A stretch of 64,000 nucleotides of DNA from Phialophora verrucosa (lineage: Eukaryota > Ascomycota > Eurotiomycetes > Chaetothyriales > Herpotrichiellaceae): positions 744,001 to 808,000 of the forward strand of contig MSED01000002.1 in assembly GCA_002099365.1 (NCBI GenBank), given 5' to 3'. The position numbers and the translations under genes are program-made. Shown piece by piece: positions 1 to 10,960 of this stretch. The stretch's first letter is position 1; each line of letters starts with the position of its first letter. The notes below the pieces were generated by a model. The model had not been told where the DNA came from, made no database searches, and saw nothing but the letters and a program-made list of their open reading frames with translations.

Positions 1-1480
1 ATCGAATCCGTGTGGAAGATCTACTACCATAAGAATGGGCTCACATGAGCTTAGTACCATGGCTGCACGCGATCACTTGGTCGAACTCGGGCCAAGTGCA
101 CGGCCAAGCGGCTCCTTCCACCTTCTCTCCAGTGGAAGGATGGCTTCGTTTAACGGAAGGCGTAACAGCGTCATCCACTTGCAGCCACAAGGACAGGGTT
201 GGACCTGTCCAAACTCTACACGAGCACCTCGTACCCAGTTGCGTTAACGGAGGAGGACAGCCAGACAATTCAATTGCCTTCTTAGGACAAAGGTAAGCCA
301 ATCTACCCGACTTAGGTACCATGGGGTAGACGGGGCTAGGCGTGGAGTCGCTGTCGATATGGAATTGGGCTCTGATGTGAGTAATCCAAAACTGTTCATG
401 GATATGTTTCTCACTAAGATTCGAGCACTGGGTGACAGTTTGATTTCTTGGCTTCATGGCTTAAGCTGGTGGCCTTTCACGCCCCTAACATATCAACGCG
501 TGTTCGCCTCTGCTGAGTGGCGGTGTCAACAAGGCTTGTCAGTCCCTGGAAATCGACCCCCGACAGCCATCGCGTAAATGTGTGTGCTTCGTAGCAAGAG
601 CTTGCGCCGATCCCCTGGGCTGCGGGATTACAGGAGGAAGGTGATATGGAGCCTCAGACCCTTGGGCAGGGAGGCGTTGATTCCCATGACGGCGTCATAA
701 TGCCGAAAGAGGTCATCCGTGTCATTGTGTAGGACAAGGCGGCCGCGTCCCGTTCAGGGGCTGACACGACAAAAGGCCAACACCATCCCCCAGAACTTTG
801 TTGCGGCCGTTAGGGATCTCGAGCAGCTCTTACGGTAGGGAAAGTGCAACATCCACGTCTATCAACACGAACAGGGTTGCGCTCGGAGGTTACTGTTGCG
901 ATTAATGAAATCTCCTCGGATGTGGTGGATCATGGTTTTAATGAGTGAACTCGCAAGGCAAATGTGGGATCCCGCCGCTCTATGCAGCCGAATTTTCGGC
1001 TTCCAGCGGCAGGGGCGAGAATAGGATAGACTCACAGCGATTCAAAAATACAACCTGACAGTTGGACGGGAGCAAGAGAACCCGCAGACATGGCCTCGTC
1101 AGCAACAAGATGGTAAGTCGGACGCTCGCATCTCGATGGCAAAATTATTTGCCTGAGACACTCTGCCAAATCTGCAGTGGTAGAGCGGCCTGATTCTCAA
1201 AGGTTAAGAGATATGTGAAGTTGCGCTGTCAATTGCTCGTAGGTCATTAGAGTCACGATACGGAATAATCGGTGTTGTAGTCCTGCATCCCGGGACAATT
1301 ATTGGGATAACAGGAAGAAAGCTTACGTGTTAGGTGTGTTGTTTTGATTGCTCCAGCGCGGTTCTGCGGAAGCGAAAGATAGTCACTAGTTATTCAAAAA
1401 GATATATGCTAGCTAGTAAGAACATATACAGACTCGTACGCCAAGATACAAAAATCTATCGCCTCTTCGGCTTAGACTCG
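1..1480. other. Left-edge region, no supported gene
   Basis: Only short ORFs are open on either strand. The longest, about 138 codons on the minus strand at 41-457, shows no family motif, signal peptide or convincing splice partner. No tRNA-like B box or transposon end was seen. The region precedes a decayed gene and is best treated as gene-poor or degenerate DNA. Confidence 0.5.
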
Positions 1481-1739
1481 TTCACTGGGCCAACACAGAA
1501 ACACACGGGACATGGAGGTCGAGTGCCATGGAAACAGGAGAAGCTGCAATCAACAAGACAGCATAGCAGCCTAATGCGATGTATTGTGATTCTCTCTCTT
1601 GATGCCATATCCTACCACAATCGGCATCTGTCCCTGTTACATAGGAGCAGGCCCTCCGAACTACCAACAGCGACAGGGTTTCCCGTGCGACAAAACCCCC
1701 GGCTCGCTCGTCTTCAAAGTCATTGTCATCCACGTCCAT

Positions 1740-2565
1740 TTGAGAAACTGTTTGGGGACGTCGACGTGTTTCGCGCGAATGTAATCGGTAAATCCTTTCC
1801 CTCTATTGTCCAACAACGTAGAACTGCTCACTCCGTGTCCGAGGATAAGCTAACTTGGTTGTCGGAGGTGGGTTACCCTTAATGTTAGATAGCCGAACAT
1901 GATCCTTTCCTACTTGCTTGATTTGACAATGGTCGAGGACGGCTTTCTCGTCGCTATTGAGCTAAACGTTGGCCTGGATCTCGTAAAGAAGCTGGCGCTT
2001 GATCCTTTCTTCGGTGACCATGCTGCCAGTGCCTTCGTGCTTGGTAATCACACAAGCTCCATCCTCCTCCACTTCCGCGATTGGGATTTTGGAATCGATG
2101 GACGTTTCCAACGGAAATCTGCTGAAGCCTGAAAAGTTAAAGCCCGAGGCGTAAGCAGAGCATTCGATAAATAAGGCCCGCTAGGAATGCTCCTGCGAAC
2201 CGATCATAATCCGTGTCCGCCCAGCCAAACCACCACCAGGCCGCTCCCATGGTCGGAGCAGCATCAGCCACACGGCCGCAGATATTGATATCAGCGTTGT
2301 TCTCAAGCGCCTTGACAATCGCTCGAGCTCCAAGATAGACGGTACACGCAAGCACTCCATCAACAGTGAATTTTGCGTCTCGGTGATTCCTTCCACTCCC
2401 GTCTTGAAAACTGGATGGTAATTTCCCGTGCTCTTTGAGTGAAGACCTAACTCGCCCAGTGATATCGTCGCCTGAGACCTACGCGACAGTAAGACTGTAT
2501 TTGTTCTTGTTGATAAGCTCCTGGCACCGCTTCGTTAGGTTTTGACTCCTGAATCTTGTTCGACC
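1740..2565 (-). pseudogene. Decayed AtuA/DUF1446-family gene
   Basis: Read on the minus strand, conserved blocks of the AtuA (acyclic terpene utilisation, DUF1446) family appear in order. A CQELI-like segment leads to VSGDDITG, then a long block holding YLGARAIVKAL and ICGRVADAAPT, then ECSAYASGFNFSGF, then ITKHEGTGSMVT and QLLYEIQ, then VGKDHVRLSN. The reading is broken. TAG codons lie at about 2479-2481 and 1962-1964, and a further TAG at about 1803-1805. One extra base near 2165-2174 shifts the frame just before the ECSAYAS block. The N-terminal third is not recognisable, and the sequence below about 1800 is too eroded to follow. AtuA-like proteins act in acyclic-terpene or branched acyl catabolism in bacteria; the role in fungi is not settled. 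The family call is confident; the exact limits are not. Confidence 0.75.
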
Positions 2566-3499
2566 TCAGCACGGACCACGGTTCAGCCGTCCTAGAAGAC
2601 AGATTGGAGATAAACACAGTTATTGATCATGAAAGTTGCCGCGGACATCCAGTACTCATCAGTCAGTACTCGTAGGGCCAATTTGCCCAGAACTAGCCAA
2701 TGGAATTCCTATTGTGTTAGTTATGTCTGATCATGACGGTCCGCATCTGCGCAGTGCGAGCATTCTGTAAACCTCGACCACCTCAAGGACGTGTAGTTTA
2801 GTTCAGTTACAGAAAGGTAGGCCCAATCTTTCTGCTCCGTCTTTATTTGCGGCGAGTAGCTAATCAAAAAGGGAAGACAGGCTATAGGTTTTTCGCTCGA
2901 TACTACCGATGTGACAACAACGAAGAATTGTACAACGCAGCCGAGGCGGGCAACGCGCAAACCGCTCAGGCTGGCTCATCGGATTTGCGACGATTAGGGA
3001 GTCGAATCCCGTATGAAGTTGGCTTGGGAGCAGCGCGAGGAGAGTCGTCGGCGTATGTTAAAAGGCGATCTCTATCATCGTCCATTGTGGCTTTGGTGCC
3101 TCGAGTTTGTTGAAAACAAGAGACGCACCTTGCAAGATTGCAACGCTGTGCATTTGGGGCTGAAGCTTGGAGATTGTCATTTGACAATTAACCTCATGGT
3201 GGCTAGGGTTTCGATATTGCTAGCAGACCTCTACATCGGGGATTTATTCTCCTCGTCGCCCTCGCCGAGGTGTTAATAATTTGTTGGGTGAGAGACTTGA
3301 CGCACAAGGCAAGACTGCTTGGCTGCTCTTCTTGACCCCACTTTCAGGCCCCCCCTGCAGGTAAACGCAAGGCGCACTACGTACAGTACCTAGTTATGCA
3401 CAGGCGTGGACTCGAGCATAAACCCATTGTGCTTCTGCAAACGTCCACGCCAATGTCAGTCCGACGGAAGACAGCACCTCAGGGCACCGATCTTGTTCC
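2566..3499. other. Intergenic region, nothing supported
   Basis: The stretch between the AtuA remnant and the TIP30-like gene holds only short overlapping ORFs on both strands (up to about 88 codons near 2847-3113), without recognisable motifs. The last 200 bases are presumably the promoter of the downstream plus-strand gene. Confidence 0.4.
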
Positions 3500-4400
3500 A
3501 TGATCATGAAGCTCGTCGTAGTTGGCGGGACAGGGTTCGTCGCAACAGAGGTGATCCGACAGAGCTTGGCCAATCCGAAAATAGACTCTGTGGTAGCACT
3601 GGCACGACGACCTGTCGAGGTGCCTCAGAACCTAGGACCCGATGTAGACTCATCGAAGTTGAAGAGCGTGGTGGTCGAAGACTTTGCGAAGTACCCGGAA
3701 GATGTAAAGGCCCAGCTGGAAGGCACGGACGCTTGTATCTGGTAAGCTAAGCTGGCTAAGTTCACATACACGCGCGCGCGCGCACACAGACAGGAGCCGA
3801 CTGACACCGGAGGAGGCAGGACCCTCGCGGTCACGCCCACCAAGTCACGGTCCCTGCCGTGGGATGAAGTCGTCAAGGTGTGTCATGACTACACCATGGC
3901 CGGGCTCCAAGCCATCTCTGAAGCCCGCGGCTCTGCCAAATCAAGCCCCCTCCGGTTCTTGTATATGAGCGGGATGGCGGCCGAGCGCGATCAAACGAAA
4001 CACCCAAAGTTCATGCCCAAGTATTTCCTGTTACGGGTAAATTGGTGCACCTCATCATGTGGCAAACACGCACTGTCGGCCAACTCTAACTTCTCGACAG
4101 GGAGAAACCGAAAACCAAATCCTCTCGTTCGCGGCCTCCCATCCAGGCCAGATAGAAGTCACGGTGGCTAAGCCTGGACTCATTCTGGAACCGGGTAATG
4201 TCCTACATTGGCTGAGGTCTTGGTTGTTGTGGTTTGTGGCTTCATTGCCGGCTGTCAGCGTGGTTGAGATTTCGGCAGCCATGCTGGATCAGGTGGTGAA
4301 TGGGTTCGAGAAGGATCCGTTGATGAACGAGGATCTCGTCAGGATTGGGCAGAAGGTGTTTAGCGACACCAAATCATCGGTTGATCAGGTTGCTGAATGA
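3500..4400 (+). CDS. NAD(P)-binding Rossmann protein, TIP30/HTATIP2-like
   Basis: Three exons join in frame: 3500-3741, 3820-4036 and 4101-4400, giving about 252 residues. The N-terminus carries a beta strand followed by VVGGTGFVATEV, a GxxGxxA/G dinucleotide-binding loop typical of extended or atypical SDRs of the NmrA/TIP30 group. A second hallmark is the FLYMSGMAAE strand, matching the catalytic-region strand of TIP30-like proteins. A hydrophobic segment (LRSWLLWFVASLPAV) lies in the last 70 residues. Intron 1 contains a CG/CA dinucleotide run at about 3769-3788. A second ATG two codons in (3506) could be the true start. The likely role is a soluble or membrane-associated NAD(P)-dependent epimerase/reductase-like protein; the substrate cannot be inferred. 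It converges on RPB5, with about 200 bases between the stops. Confidence 0.8.
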
Positions 4401-4596
4401 ATTGACCAGGAGAATTGTCGAAAGGAAGGAGTCTTTGTTATTTTGCAGAGAAAACCGAATGCTAGATTCATGGCTAACTCGCCGCTCATCCGGTGGTGGT
4501 GCATAACCGTTCAATCAAAACACCTCCCCCATGCATTCTCGATAGCCAGTGTGGCCCCCCCGGAACTCCGCGCTTCGAAAGCAAAGAGGCATGCGC

Positions 4597-5436
4597 TCAG
4601 AAGACCCACCGGTAGCTTGCATATCGTCCCGCCGTCTCGCTCTTTCGGATGATCTTGACCACATTACCCCTCTTCAGCCCAAGGTACTTCGACACGGGAT
4701 CCCCCAGCTGAATGCGCGGCAACTGCGTCTCCTTCAAACGATACCGATCCAGCAGGACTTTCTTCTCCTCGGCACTCAACAGGACATGCTTAGGGACCAG
4801 TTCGTGACGCGTGATGTTGACAAGTAGATCTTGCTCTTGGAAGTGCTCGGCGTGAATCTCGCGTTCTGCGAGCGGTTCGAAGGCCCGCAATGCAGCGGCT
4901 GTGACGGGTCCAATGGTGACAAAGATTCCGGTGGAAAACTTGTGCGCGTCGAGGTGTTGGGCGAAGGCGCGGAGGTGTTTGATGCCGATGGTGGTTTCGG
5001 GGCTGAACTCGACCCAGATAGTTCCGGCTTTGGTTTGAGGGTCAGGGTTGGATTTCGTGGGACGGGGCGTGTCGCGTTTGATCATGGCTTCGGAGGGCAG
5101 GGCTTGAAGGCGCATCAACCGCCGGCTGTAAGAGAATCCACTGTCAGAGAGGACTGAACGAGTCGCCTTGGCCGATCTGAACTTACTCTGCCAAGCCGGT
5201 CGCGGCGTCGGTATATTTTTCCTGAAACTTCCAGCGCGGAATGCTCAACTCGTCGGCTGAGATCTCGTAGCCCTGAAGATACAAGTCAACCGCAGTTCGT
5301 TTCAGAGGCCATCCATTCTCGCGGGAGAGCATACCCTGTCTTTCAGCATCTCCAGAACTGTTCTCCATGTCCGCCATAGCCTGGTTATTTCTCTCTCTCC
5401 TTCCACTGCCAATTCTGATCGCCCGCCGAGGTCCAT
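4597..5436 (-). CDS. RPB5: RNA polymerase I/II/III shared subunit RPB5 (RPABC1)
   Basis: Three exons on the minus strand, 5335-5436, 5187-5272 and 4597-5125, encode about 238 residues. Exon 1 supplies the jaw-domain start, ITRLWRTWRTVLEMLKDRG; the longer ORF in another frame at this place is a decoy. Exon 2 continues with YEISADEL. The C-terminal assembly domain is nearly invariant: NITRHELVPKHVLLSAEEK, LKETQLPRIQ, YLGLKRG and VVKIIRKSETAGRYASYR. The protein is a shared subunit of nuclear RNA polymerases I, II and III, contacting downstream DNA through its N-terminal jaw and the core through its C-terminal domain. The introns are 62 and 61 nt with clean GT-AG ends. The length is slightly above the 210-215 residues of yeast and human, as usual in filamentous fungi. 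Confidence 0.96.
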
Positions 5437-6069
5437 GGTGCGTCAGTGGTAGAGACAATAATCGAAGAGTCGTGAGAAAAATGCGTGATCTGAAGACGTA
5501 GTGACAATCTGAGGACGACTTCAGAAAAATTATGGCTGAACTTCGGTAGCGCGAATGTTGCCTTAGGACGGAAAATAGTTTCGCCGCCACCTCCTATTCA
5601 CTCCCCACTTCCAGGAAGGCACCGACTATTTATCCTACTCGTACAGTCTGGATATGGAGCAACCGCGGTCGGCAATGGCCATTAGTGGACGTGCAATGTA
5701 TGTGCAGGCTTGTCGTTGCCATCGGTGAAGCTGTGAATTAATCGTCTGTTCGTGGTGGACAACGAGGATTGATTGGGTTGAAACTGGAGACTACATTGAT
5801 TGGACGTTAGGCTGCAGTCGCAGGTACAATTGACGGAACCCGGTGTGCAGCAGGACTTCATGGTAGGCATAGTCAACAGCGATTGTCGATGGGGTGACAA
5901 GGCACGACACTGGTCAGAGAACACGCTATATGTATGGGAAGTCATACTGGTGGACGTGTCGCCCGCCAATGTTATTGTTGAGGGCTACTTCATCGCCATC
6001 GCTGCTGTCAGCGTCGTTCTATCACAAAGGCCCCCAACACCAAGCTGCCCGCTCGCACCATCCAAAGCA
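5437..6069. other. Intergenic region upstream of RPB5
   Basis: It covers the RPB5 promoter and 5' leader (about 5437-5640) and the 3' flank of the next minus-strand gene. Small ORFs on both strands show no motif or domain. Nothing else is supported. Confidence 0.5.
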
Positions 6070-6964
6070 CTACTCGTTGTCATCTAGAAGCAGCTTTTGC
6101 AGCGCTTCAGCCTCTGTCTTCTGCTCACTTGGCTTGTCCTCGTCCGCCTCCAGCTCCATCACCCTCACGCCCGTCCAGTCCCACACGAGCACCTGCATCG
6201 TTGGGTCAGCAATGGCGAGGAAGCAGCAGAGGCTCATCACTTACTCCTTGAGCAATAATAGCCTGCATGTCGAATCCCATCACTGGGTGCAGGCGTCTCT
6301 CGTGGAACTTGTACCGTGCTCTGACGGTCAAGAGGCCGGACTGGATGCTGACGAGGAGGTTCGGGTCCGGATCGAGGCGTTGGTTGAAACGATCGAAGAT
6401 GTATCTTGGCAGCATGAACTCTCGGGGGCCATTTGCGAGGTGTTGCATAATTAGACCAGCAGGGACCGGGGCATCTGACAGCATTCGTTCCAATCTGATG
6501 ACGCTGATGTTAGGATACTGCGACCTGTCCGCGTACGGGAAGCTCTCGTCAAAGTTCCAAAAGGGCTTGTTGGTCACAACGGACTCGACTTGTTGGCGCG
6601 GTACTGGCGGCGGTGGTGGTTGGAAGCCCCTATGGGAAAGAGGGCCATAGATCTGGAGGTGGATAGGACAGCGAGCCGCGACGCCAAGTGCCTCGTTTCT
6701 GGTCTTCTTGTTTACTGCGAGGATGGCGAGAGGTCGAGATGGCTTCACCTGGCGGCGAGTGATTCCTTGTGGTGCTGGCGCATGTGGGGGTTCTTCAATC
6801 CAGCTCACTTCCTTGACTTGGATCTTGATGAAGACGAATTGGTAGATCCTGAGCCGAATCTCTGCAGGGATGGTGGTGAAGGTCTTTGGCTCATGACTCT
6901 TCGTCGGAGGCAGGTTCGTGCGAGGTGCGAGTACGAGGGCACCGATGTCCGGGAGTGTAGCCAT
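6070..6964 (-). CDS. F-box-like (2EXR-type) fungal protein
   Basis: Two exons, 6245-6964 and 6070-6192, encode about 280 residues. Residues about 30-45 read FTTIPAEIRLRIYQFVF, the LPxEIRxxIYxxV signature of fungal F-box-like/2EXR proteins, usually adaptors or of unknown role. A short helix with NKKTRNEAL follows, matching the second conserved block of this family (the VNRQIRxEA position). A proline run lies mid-protein. The 52-nt intron (6193-6244) falls near the 3' end, and splicing adds an acidic tail (VMELEADEDKPSEQ) rather than the short tail of the unspliced frame. No leucine-rich or WD substrate-binding domain is visible, so partner and pathway are unknown. Confidence 0.75.
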
Positions 6965-7697
6965 TTTGGAAATTGAGGCCTGCGGTAGGAAAGCTGATGG
7001 AGATGATGGACGGTGTGGTAGAGGCAGACGTGCGCTGAGAGCTTTGACGATAGCTCCTCAAAGACTGTGAATGAAGGGACGAGCGTCGTCTGCAATGAGT
7101 CTTGTGAATGGAGACAATAACAAGAACCTGCAAATGTGAGGAACAAGATCAGCAAAGAATGGACCGCAAGAAAAAACCCAACACGTTTCGTTTTGTTGAA
7201 TGTTTTCATTCAGGTCGACGCAGCGATACTTACCCTCATGTATCTGGCAGGCGATGTCATCTCTGCCACTCTAACCACTCACTCGGTCGCGCACATCCTC
7301 GTACTATGTCCCGCACAATTTTCAAAACGACTCGATGACCTGTACCTTGCTAGACGACATTGGCCATCAGCCAGTCTCTTGCTCTTGCAAAGTTCTGTCG
7401 AGAACTCTGGTCCCGATCCTTGAGCCTGACACTCTGAAATGCCAATACCTGGATCATCGCTGATCTCTTCTCAGTAGGGTTTCAAACAAGTGTCCTATCC
7501 ACTTTGCCAGCCCAAGGATTGCCACAGTCGTCAGAATGCTGTTCACCAGCGATGCCTCGCTAGGCATCTATAAAATTGTCCCCGCGGGCAAATTAGCAGC
7601 CTGACTCAATATCAAACGCGGAAACAGACAGCAGGGCACATTATGTTTGAACTGCCTTCAGCGCTCTGAATAGGTGGACGGAGCGTTGGTAACATAC
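6965..7697. other. Intergenic region, nothing supported
   Basis: The first 200-300 bases are probably the promoter and leader of the F-box-like gene. The rest has short ORFs in all frames (up to about 134 codons, overlapping the real gene out of frame). No domain, repeat or RNA gene was recognised. Confidence 0.45.
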
Positions 7698-8163
7698 AGC
7701 TTTCATGCCGCGTTTGTTCACATGGACGTTGTCGAGAACCGAGATATCAGTTCCAAGCGTCGCAAGAAGAAACTTCCCCTCGAATCGGTGATACCCTCAG
7801 ACTGCAACTAAGGCTTCCGGGCTTCTGCCCTTGTTGGACAGAATGCCCAAGGATGCTTCGGGATAGAACAGTCATCTGCGGTTGCCATATCAATAATATC
7901 GAGGTAAGATCACTTGTTCCACCAGGCCGCAACCTGCAGTATCTGCTCATAACCACTTCAGCCACATATAATATGGGCTCGCAACATAAGGGCGGAATCG
8001 ACTTACCGGCATCGCCAGGAATGTACATCTTCCCATCATGATGCCCATCACCACTATGGATCAGCAAGTCAATACCATTGGAAGTATGGAGTCCTCGGCG
8101 CGTATGGTCACCAAGGTCGAGAAGGTTAACGTTGGATATGTTGCTCTCCGTCACAAAGACAAG
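7698..8163 (-). pseudogene. Unidentified decayed gene fragment
   Basis: Two exon-like blocks on the minus strand look protein-coding. The first (8007-8163) has a clean AG acceptor and a GTAAGT donor and encodes a segment containing NLLDLGDHTRRGLH and DGHHDGKMYIPGDAG. The second (about 7698-7855) can follow in phase and contains NKGRSPEALVAV, an in-frame TGA at 7797-7799, then GYHRFEGKFLLATL and VLDNVHVNKRGMKA, ending at a GTATGT donor. The stop would be a single C-to-T change from CGA. No family was recognised, and no matching 5' exon was found; ORFs at 8184-8617 may be eroded upstream parts. A live gene with a different splice pattern avoiding the stop cannot be excluded. Confidence 0.4.
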
Positions 8164-9321
8164 CTAGACAAGAGTATGAGTCCCTAGCCATACGCCCATC
8201 TCATCGTCCCCAGGATTGCCCGTACGGTGAGCCGTATCGGATCCGGTGTGCACTCGGGCCAAAATCGCGGAAGGCCGGGGTCATGCAAGACGAGGCTGGA
8301 GTGCCCGTACCTCGAAACCGAGCTCAGGACGGAAACAATCTCGAAGAACGACGGCGGAGTATACCCATGAGCTTTCAAGGGCATCCCACAGGTCAAGTTG
8401 CCAGATATTTTGCATACGCTGCTTCCGAATAGAATGACTCCTTTGCGATCCACAGGTAAGTCCTTCGGTGGATAGGAGGGCAAGCCAAAGGGAGCGTGGC
8501 AAGCTTCCAAATGGACGACTTGCTCAGAAGGTCGCTGTCCAGTTTCGGGATGTTCCAGGGTACAAGACGCTGAGGTACGTGCAGCTCTTGGACATTTTGT
8601 CTTTCTCCTCTATGCATGTGCCTTCTTGGTTAACCTTGTGCACAGATGATCCGGAACTTGCCGCTGGCCGATCTCCAGCTGGCCGATCTCCACGAGCTGG
8701 CTCGGGTTTTGTGCGTGGTTAACCTGCGCAGCCACAATCGAGGGCTTCCATGTCCTCCCTCTGGCCAACGGGATGCCAATAAAGAGGGATAGGATGCCTC
8801 GACGGTCTCTCCGCTCCAAGCATGGTTGATGATATAACCATGGAGCCGCAGCACGAGAGTGGTAAGGAGATTAAGTCAGAGGACGACCCTTTGTCCCTTT
8901 GGCAGACTACGGTACTCGACCTGGGCGAGACGAAGTTACTACGGCCGGCTACGCTGTGCCCTGATGCAAATAATACGGTGAATTGCACACAGAGCGATGT
9001 GCAAGGGCGTCGCCAAATCCACAATTTTCTCCACCAAAAGTTGCAGCTGGGAATCTAGAGACAGGAACGCTTCCCTTCTCACCCTCACGACCGTCTTGTC
9101 ACTCTCACCAAACACTCACAAACATTCGTACCGCCCTTATTGTTTGTCAGTCGCCATTTGCAGGACTTAACTGTCTCTGGCGTCCTCTCACTCTTTCGTT
9201 CCCTTCACTGTCCTGCTCTTCTAGCATGGATAGAGGAATATAAATACTCTTCGACTACGCATCACTTTGTCCTGTCTTCCGGTAACTCTACTTGGTACTC
9301 TATTTATCCACTCCTGCAACC
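8164..9321. other. Intergenic region with possible eroded coding DNA, then BFR1 promoter
   Basis: Several short minus-strand ORFs between 8184 and 9024 could belong to the decayed gene below, but none has a recognisable motif. From about 9060 to 9321 the plus strand becomes pyrimidine-rich, as is common for promoters and 5' leaders of highly expressed fungal genes, consistent with the BFR1 start at 9322. Confidence 0.4.
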
Positions 9322-10960
9322 ATGGCCGACACCCAGACTGCTCCGGCCGCTGACGGCGCTCACAAGCGACCTGAAAAGCCTGACGAAGCCAAGTTCAAGG
9401 CGGACCTCGCAAAGGCCGAGAAGGATCACGAGGCTGCGCAGGCTCGTTTCGTATGTCTCACAAGCCTTTATACGAAGCGTCTTCAGAGCTGACTCTTCCC
9501 AGAACGCCATCCGATCCAAGCTGGACAGCGCTCGGCCTGGCAAGTCCACTCCTGCGAATGACCGGTTCAAGGAACTCGTCGACGAGCAAAAGTCCATCCG
9601 CCAGAAGCAGCAGGAGCACAAGTCGGCCAAGGCCGGCCAACAAGAAAAATTCAATCAGAATGACGCTCTGATCAAGAAGCTCATCGCCGAGCAAAAGGAA
9701 GCCCGCACCCGCGTCGGTTTCAAGAGCCCGGAGGAGATCGATTCCAAGATCGACCACCTCCAGAAGCAAGTCGATGCCGGCACAATGAAACTCGTTGACG
9801 AAAAGAAGGCGCTAAGCGAGATCTCTCAACTCCGCCGAAGCAAGAAGAGCTTTGCTGGTCTTGACGAGCTGCAGAAGAAGATCGACGAGAAGAAGGCTGA
9901 AAACGCCGAGCTCAAGAAGACCTTTGACAACCCCGATAGCCGTGCCCTGTCTCAAAAGTACGAGGACAATCAGAAGGAGCTCGACGACATCAAGGCTGCG
10001 CGCGAGGACACCAACAAGAATTTCGACTCCTTGAAGGCTGAGCGGGACAAGTTCTACGAGGAGCAGCAGACCACCTATCAAGCCATTCGAAAGGTCAAGG
10101 ACGACTACTATGCCCAGCGGAAGGCGTACAAGGAGTTCGAGGACCTGATTTGGCAACAGAAGCGCGAGCGACAGAAGGCCGAAAAGGACGCATACGAGAA
10201 GGACCGCCGCCGCCGCATTGCCGAGCAGAAGCTGGAGGAAGCCTCCGAGCCGGCTTTCTTGGACCAGATCCGCACCGCCGAAGGCCTGATTCGTCACTTT
10301 GACCCGACATACACCACCGGCGAAGGTGACAAGGGGTCCTGGTCAATTTGCTGCGACGGCTCAGCGCACGATTGACGAGGCCGGCTTCAAAGGCATGAAG
10401 GTTGTCAAGAAGGAAGACGAAGACTTCTTTGTTGGTAGCGGCGGCAAGAAGAAGGGCAAGAGCAAGAAGGGTGCCGCCGCTCCTGCTGAGACTGGCAAGC
10501 TGAACATGAACATTGGTATCATCGAAGAGCTGGCCAAGGTCGGCGTGGATCCTCCAAGCACCCAAGCGGATGTGCCGGGCGTCGTTGAGAAACTCAAGGA
10601 GAAATTGGCCGCCTGGAAGAAGGACCAGGATGCCGAAACCAAGAAGGTAATGTTCACGTCATCTCCACGGCTCGTTCTGCCACCGTACTAACAAGTCAAC
10701 AGAACATCGAAAAGGCCAAGAAGGAGATCGAGAAGCTCGAGCAGGAAGCTGCGGAAGCCTCGAACGCCCCATCGGCCTCGAGCACCGGACGCCAGAATCG
10801 GGGGAAGAAGGTCTCGGCAAAAGATGCTCTAGTCAACGGTCCGGTCTCTGCCGACAGCGAACAAGCCCAAGAGAAAGATGGAGTTGCGGATGCCGCCAAG
10901 GAGTTGGCTCACTCCAAGCTGGAGGACAAAGAGAATGCCCCAGTCGACCTGTCCGCTTAA
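9322..10960 (+). CDS. BFR1: BFR1-like polysome/mRNP-associated coiled-coil protein, apparent 1-base frameshift
   Basis: Exons 9322-9450, 9503-10646 and 10703-10960 encode a roughly 500-residue, lysine- and glutamate-rich coiled-coil protein. Marks of the family are an N-terminal KRPEKPDEAKFKADL block, a central VGFKSPEEIDSKIDHLQ segment, QLRRSKKSF and a C-terminal DEDFFVGSGGKKKGK-type lysine stretch. Yeast Bfr1 associates with polyribosomes and mRNPs at the ER and affects secretion and ploidy. In exon 2 the frame reads through HFDPTYTTGEGDKG and would end at a stop near 10375. The conserved downstream frame (PGQFAATAQRTIDEAGFKG) is shifted by +1 at the GGGG run at 10333-10336. Removing one G restores continuity, so this is either a sequencing error or a recent loss-of-function frameshift. 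The start chosen is the first ATG of the conserved N-terminus; the longer upstream ORF is not needed. Confidence 0.88.

Noticed and set aside
4860..4885. GGTTCGA-type B-box sequence
   Set aside because: It lies inside conserved RPB5 coding sequence and lacks an A box and cloverleaf.
5183..5590. 135-codon minus-strand ORF at the RPB5 5' end
   Set aside because: It contains intron 1 of RPB5 and is in the wrong frame for the conserved jaw domain before it.
9140..9321. Upstream in-frame extension of BFR1 exon 2 frame
   Set aside because: The first BFR1 exon at 9322 and its intron explain the conserved N-terminus; the extension reads through intron sequence.
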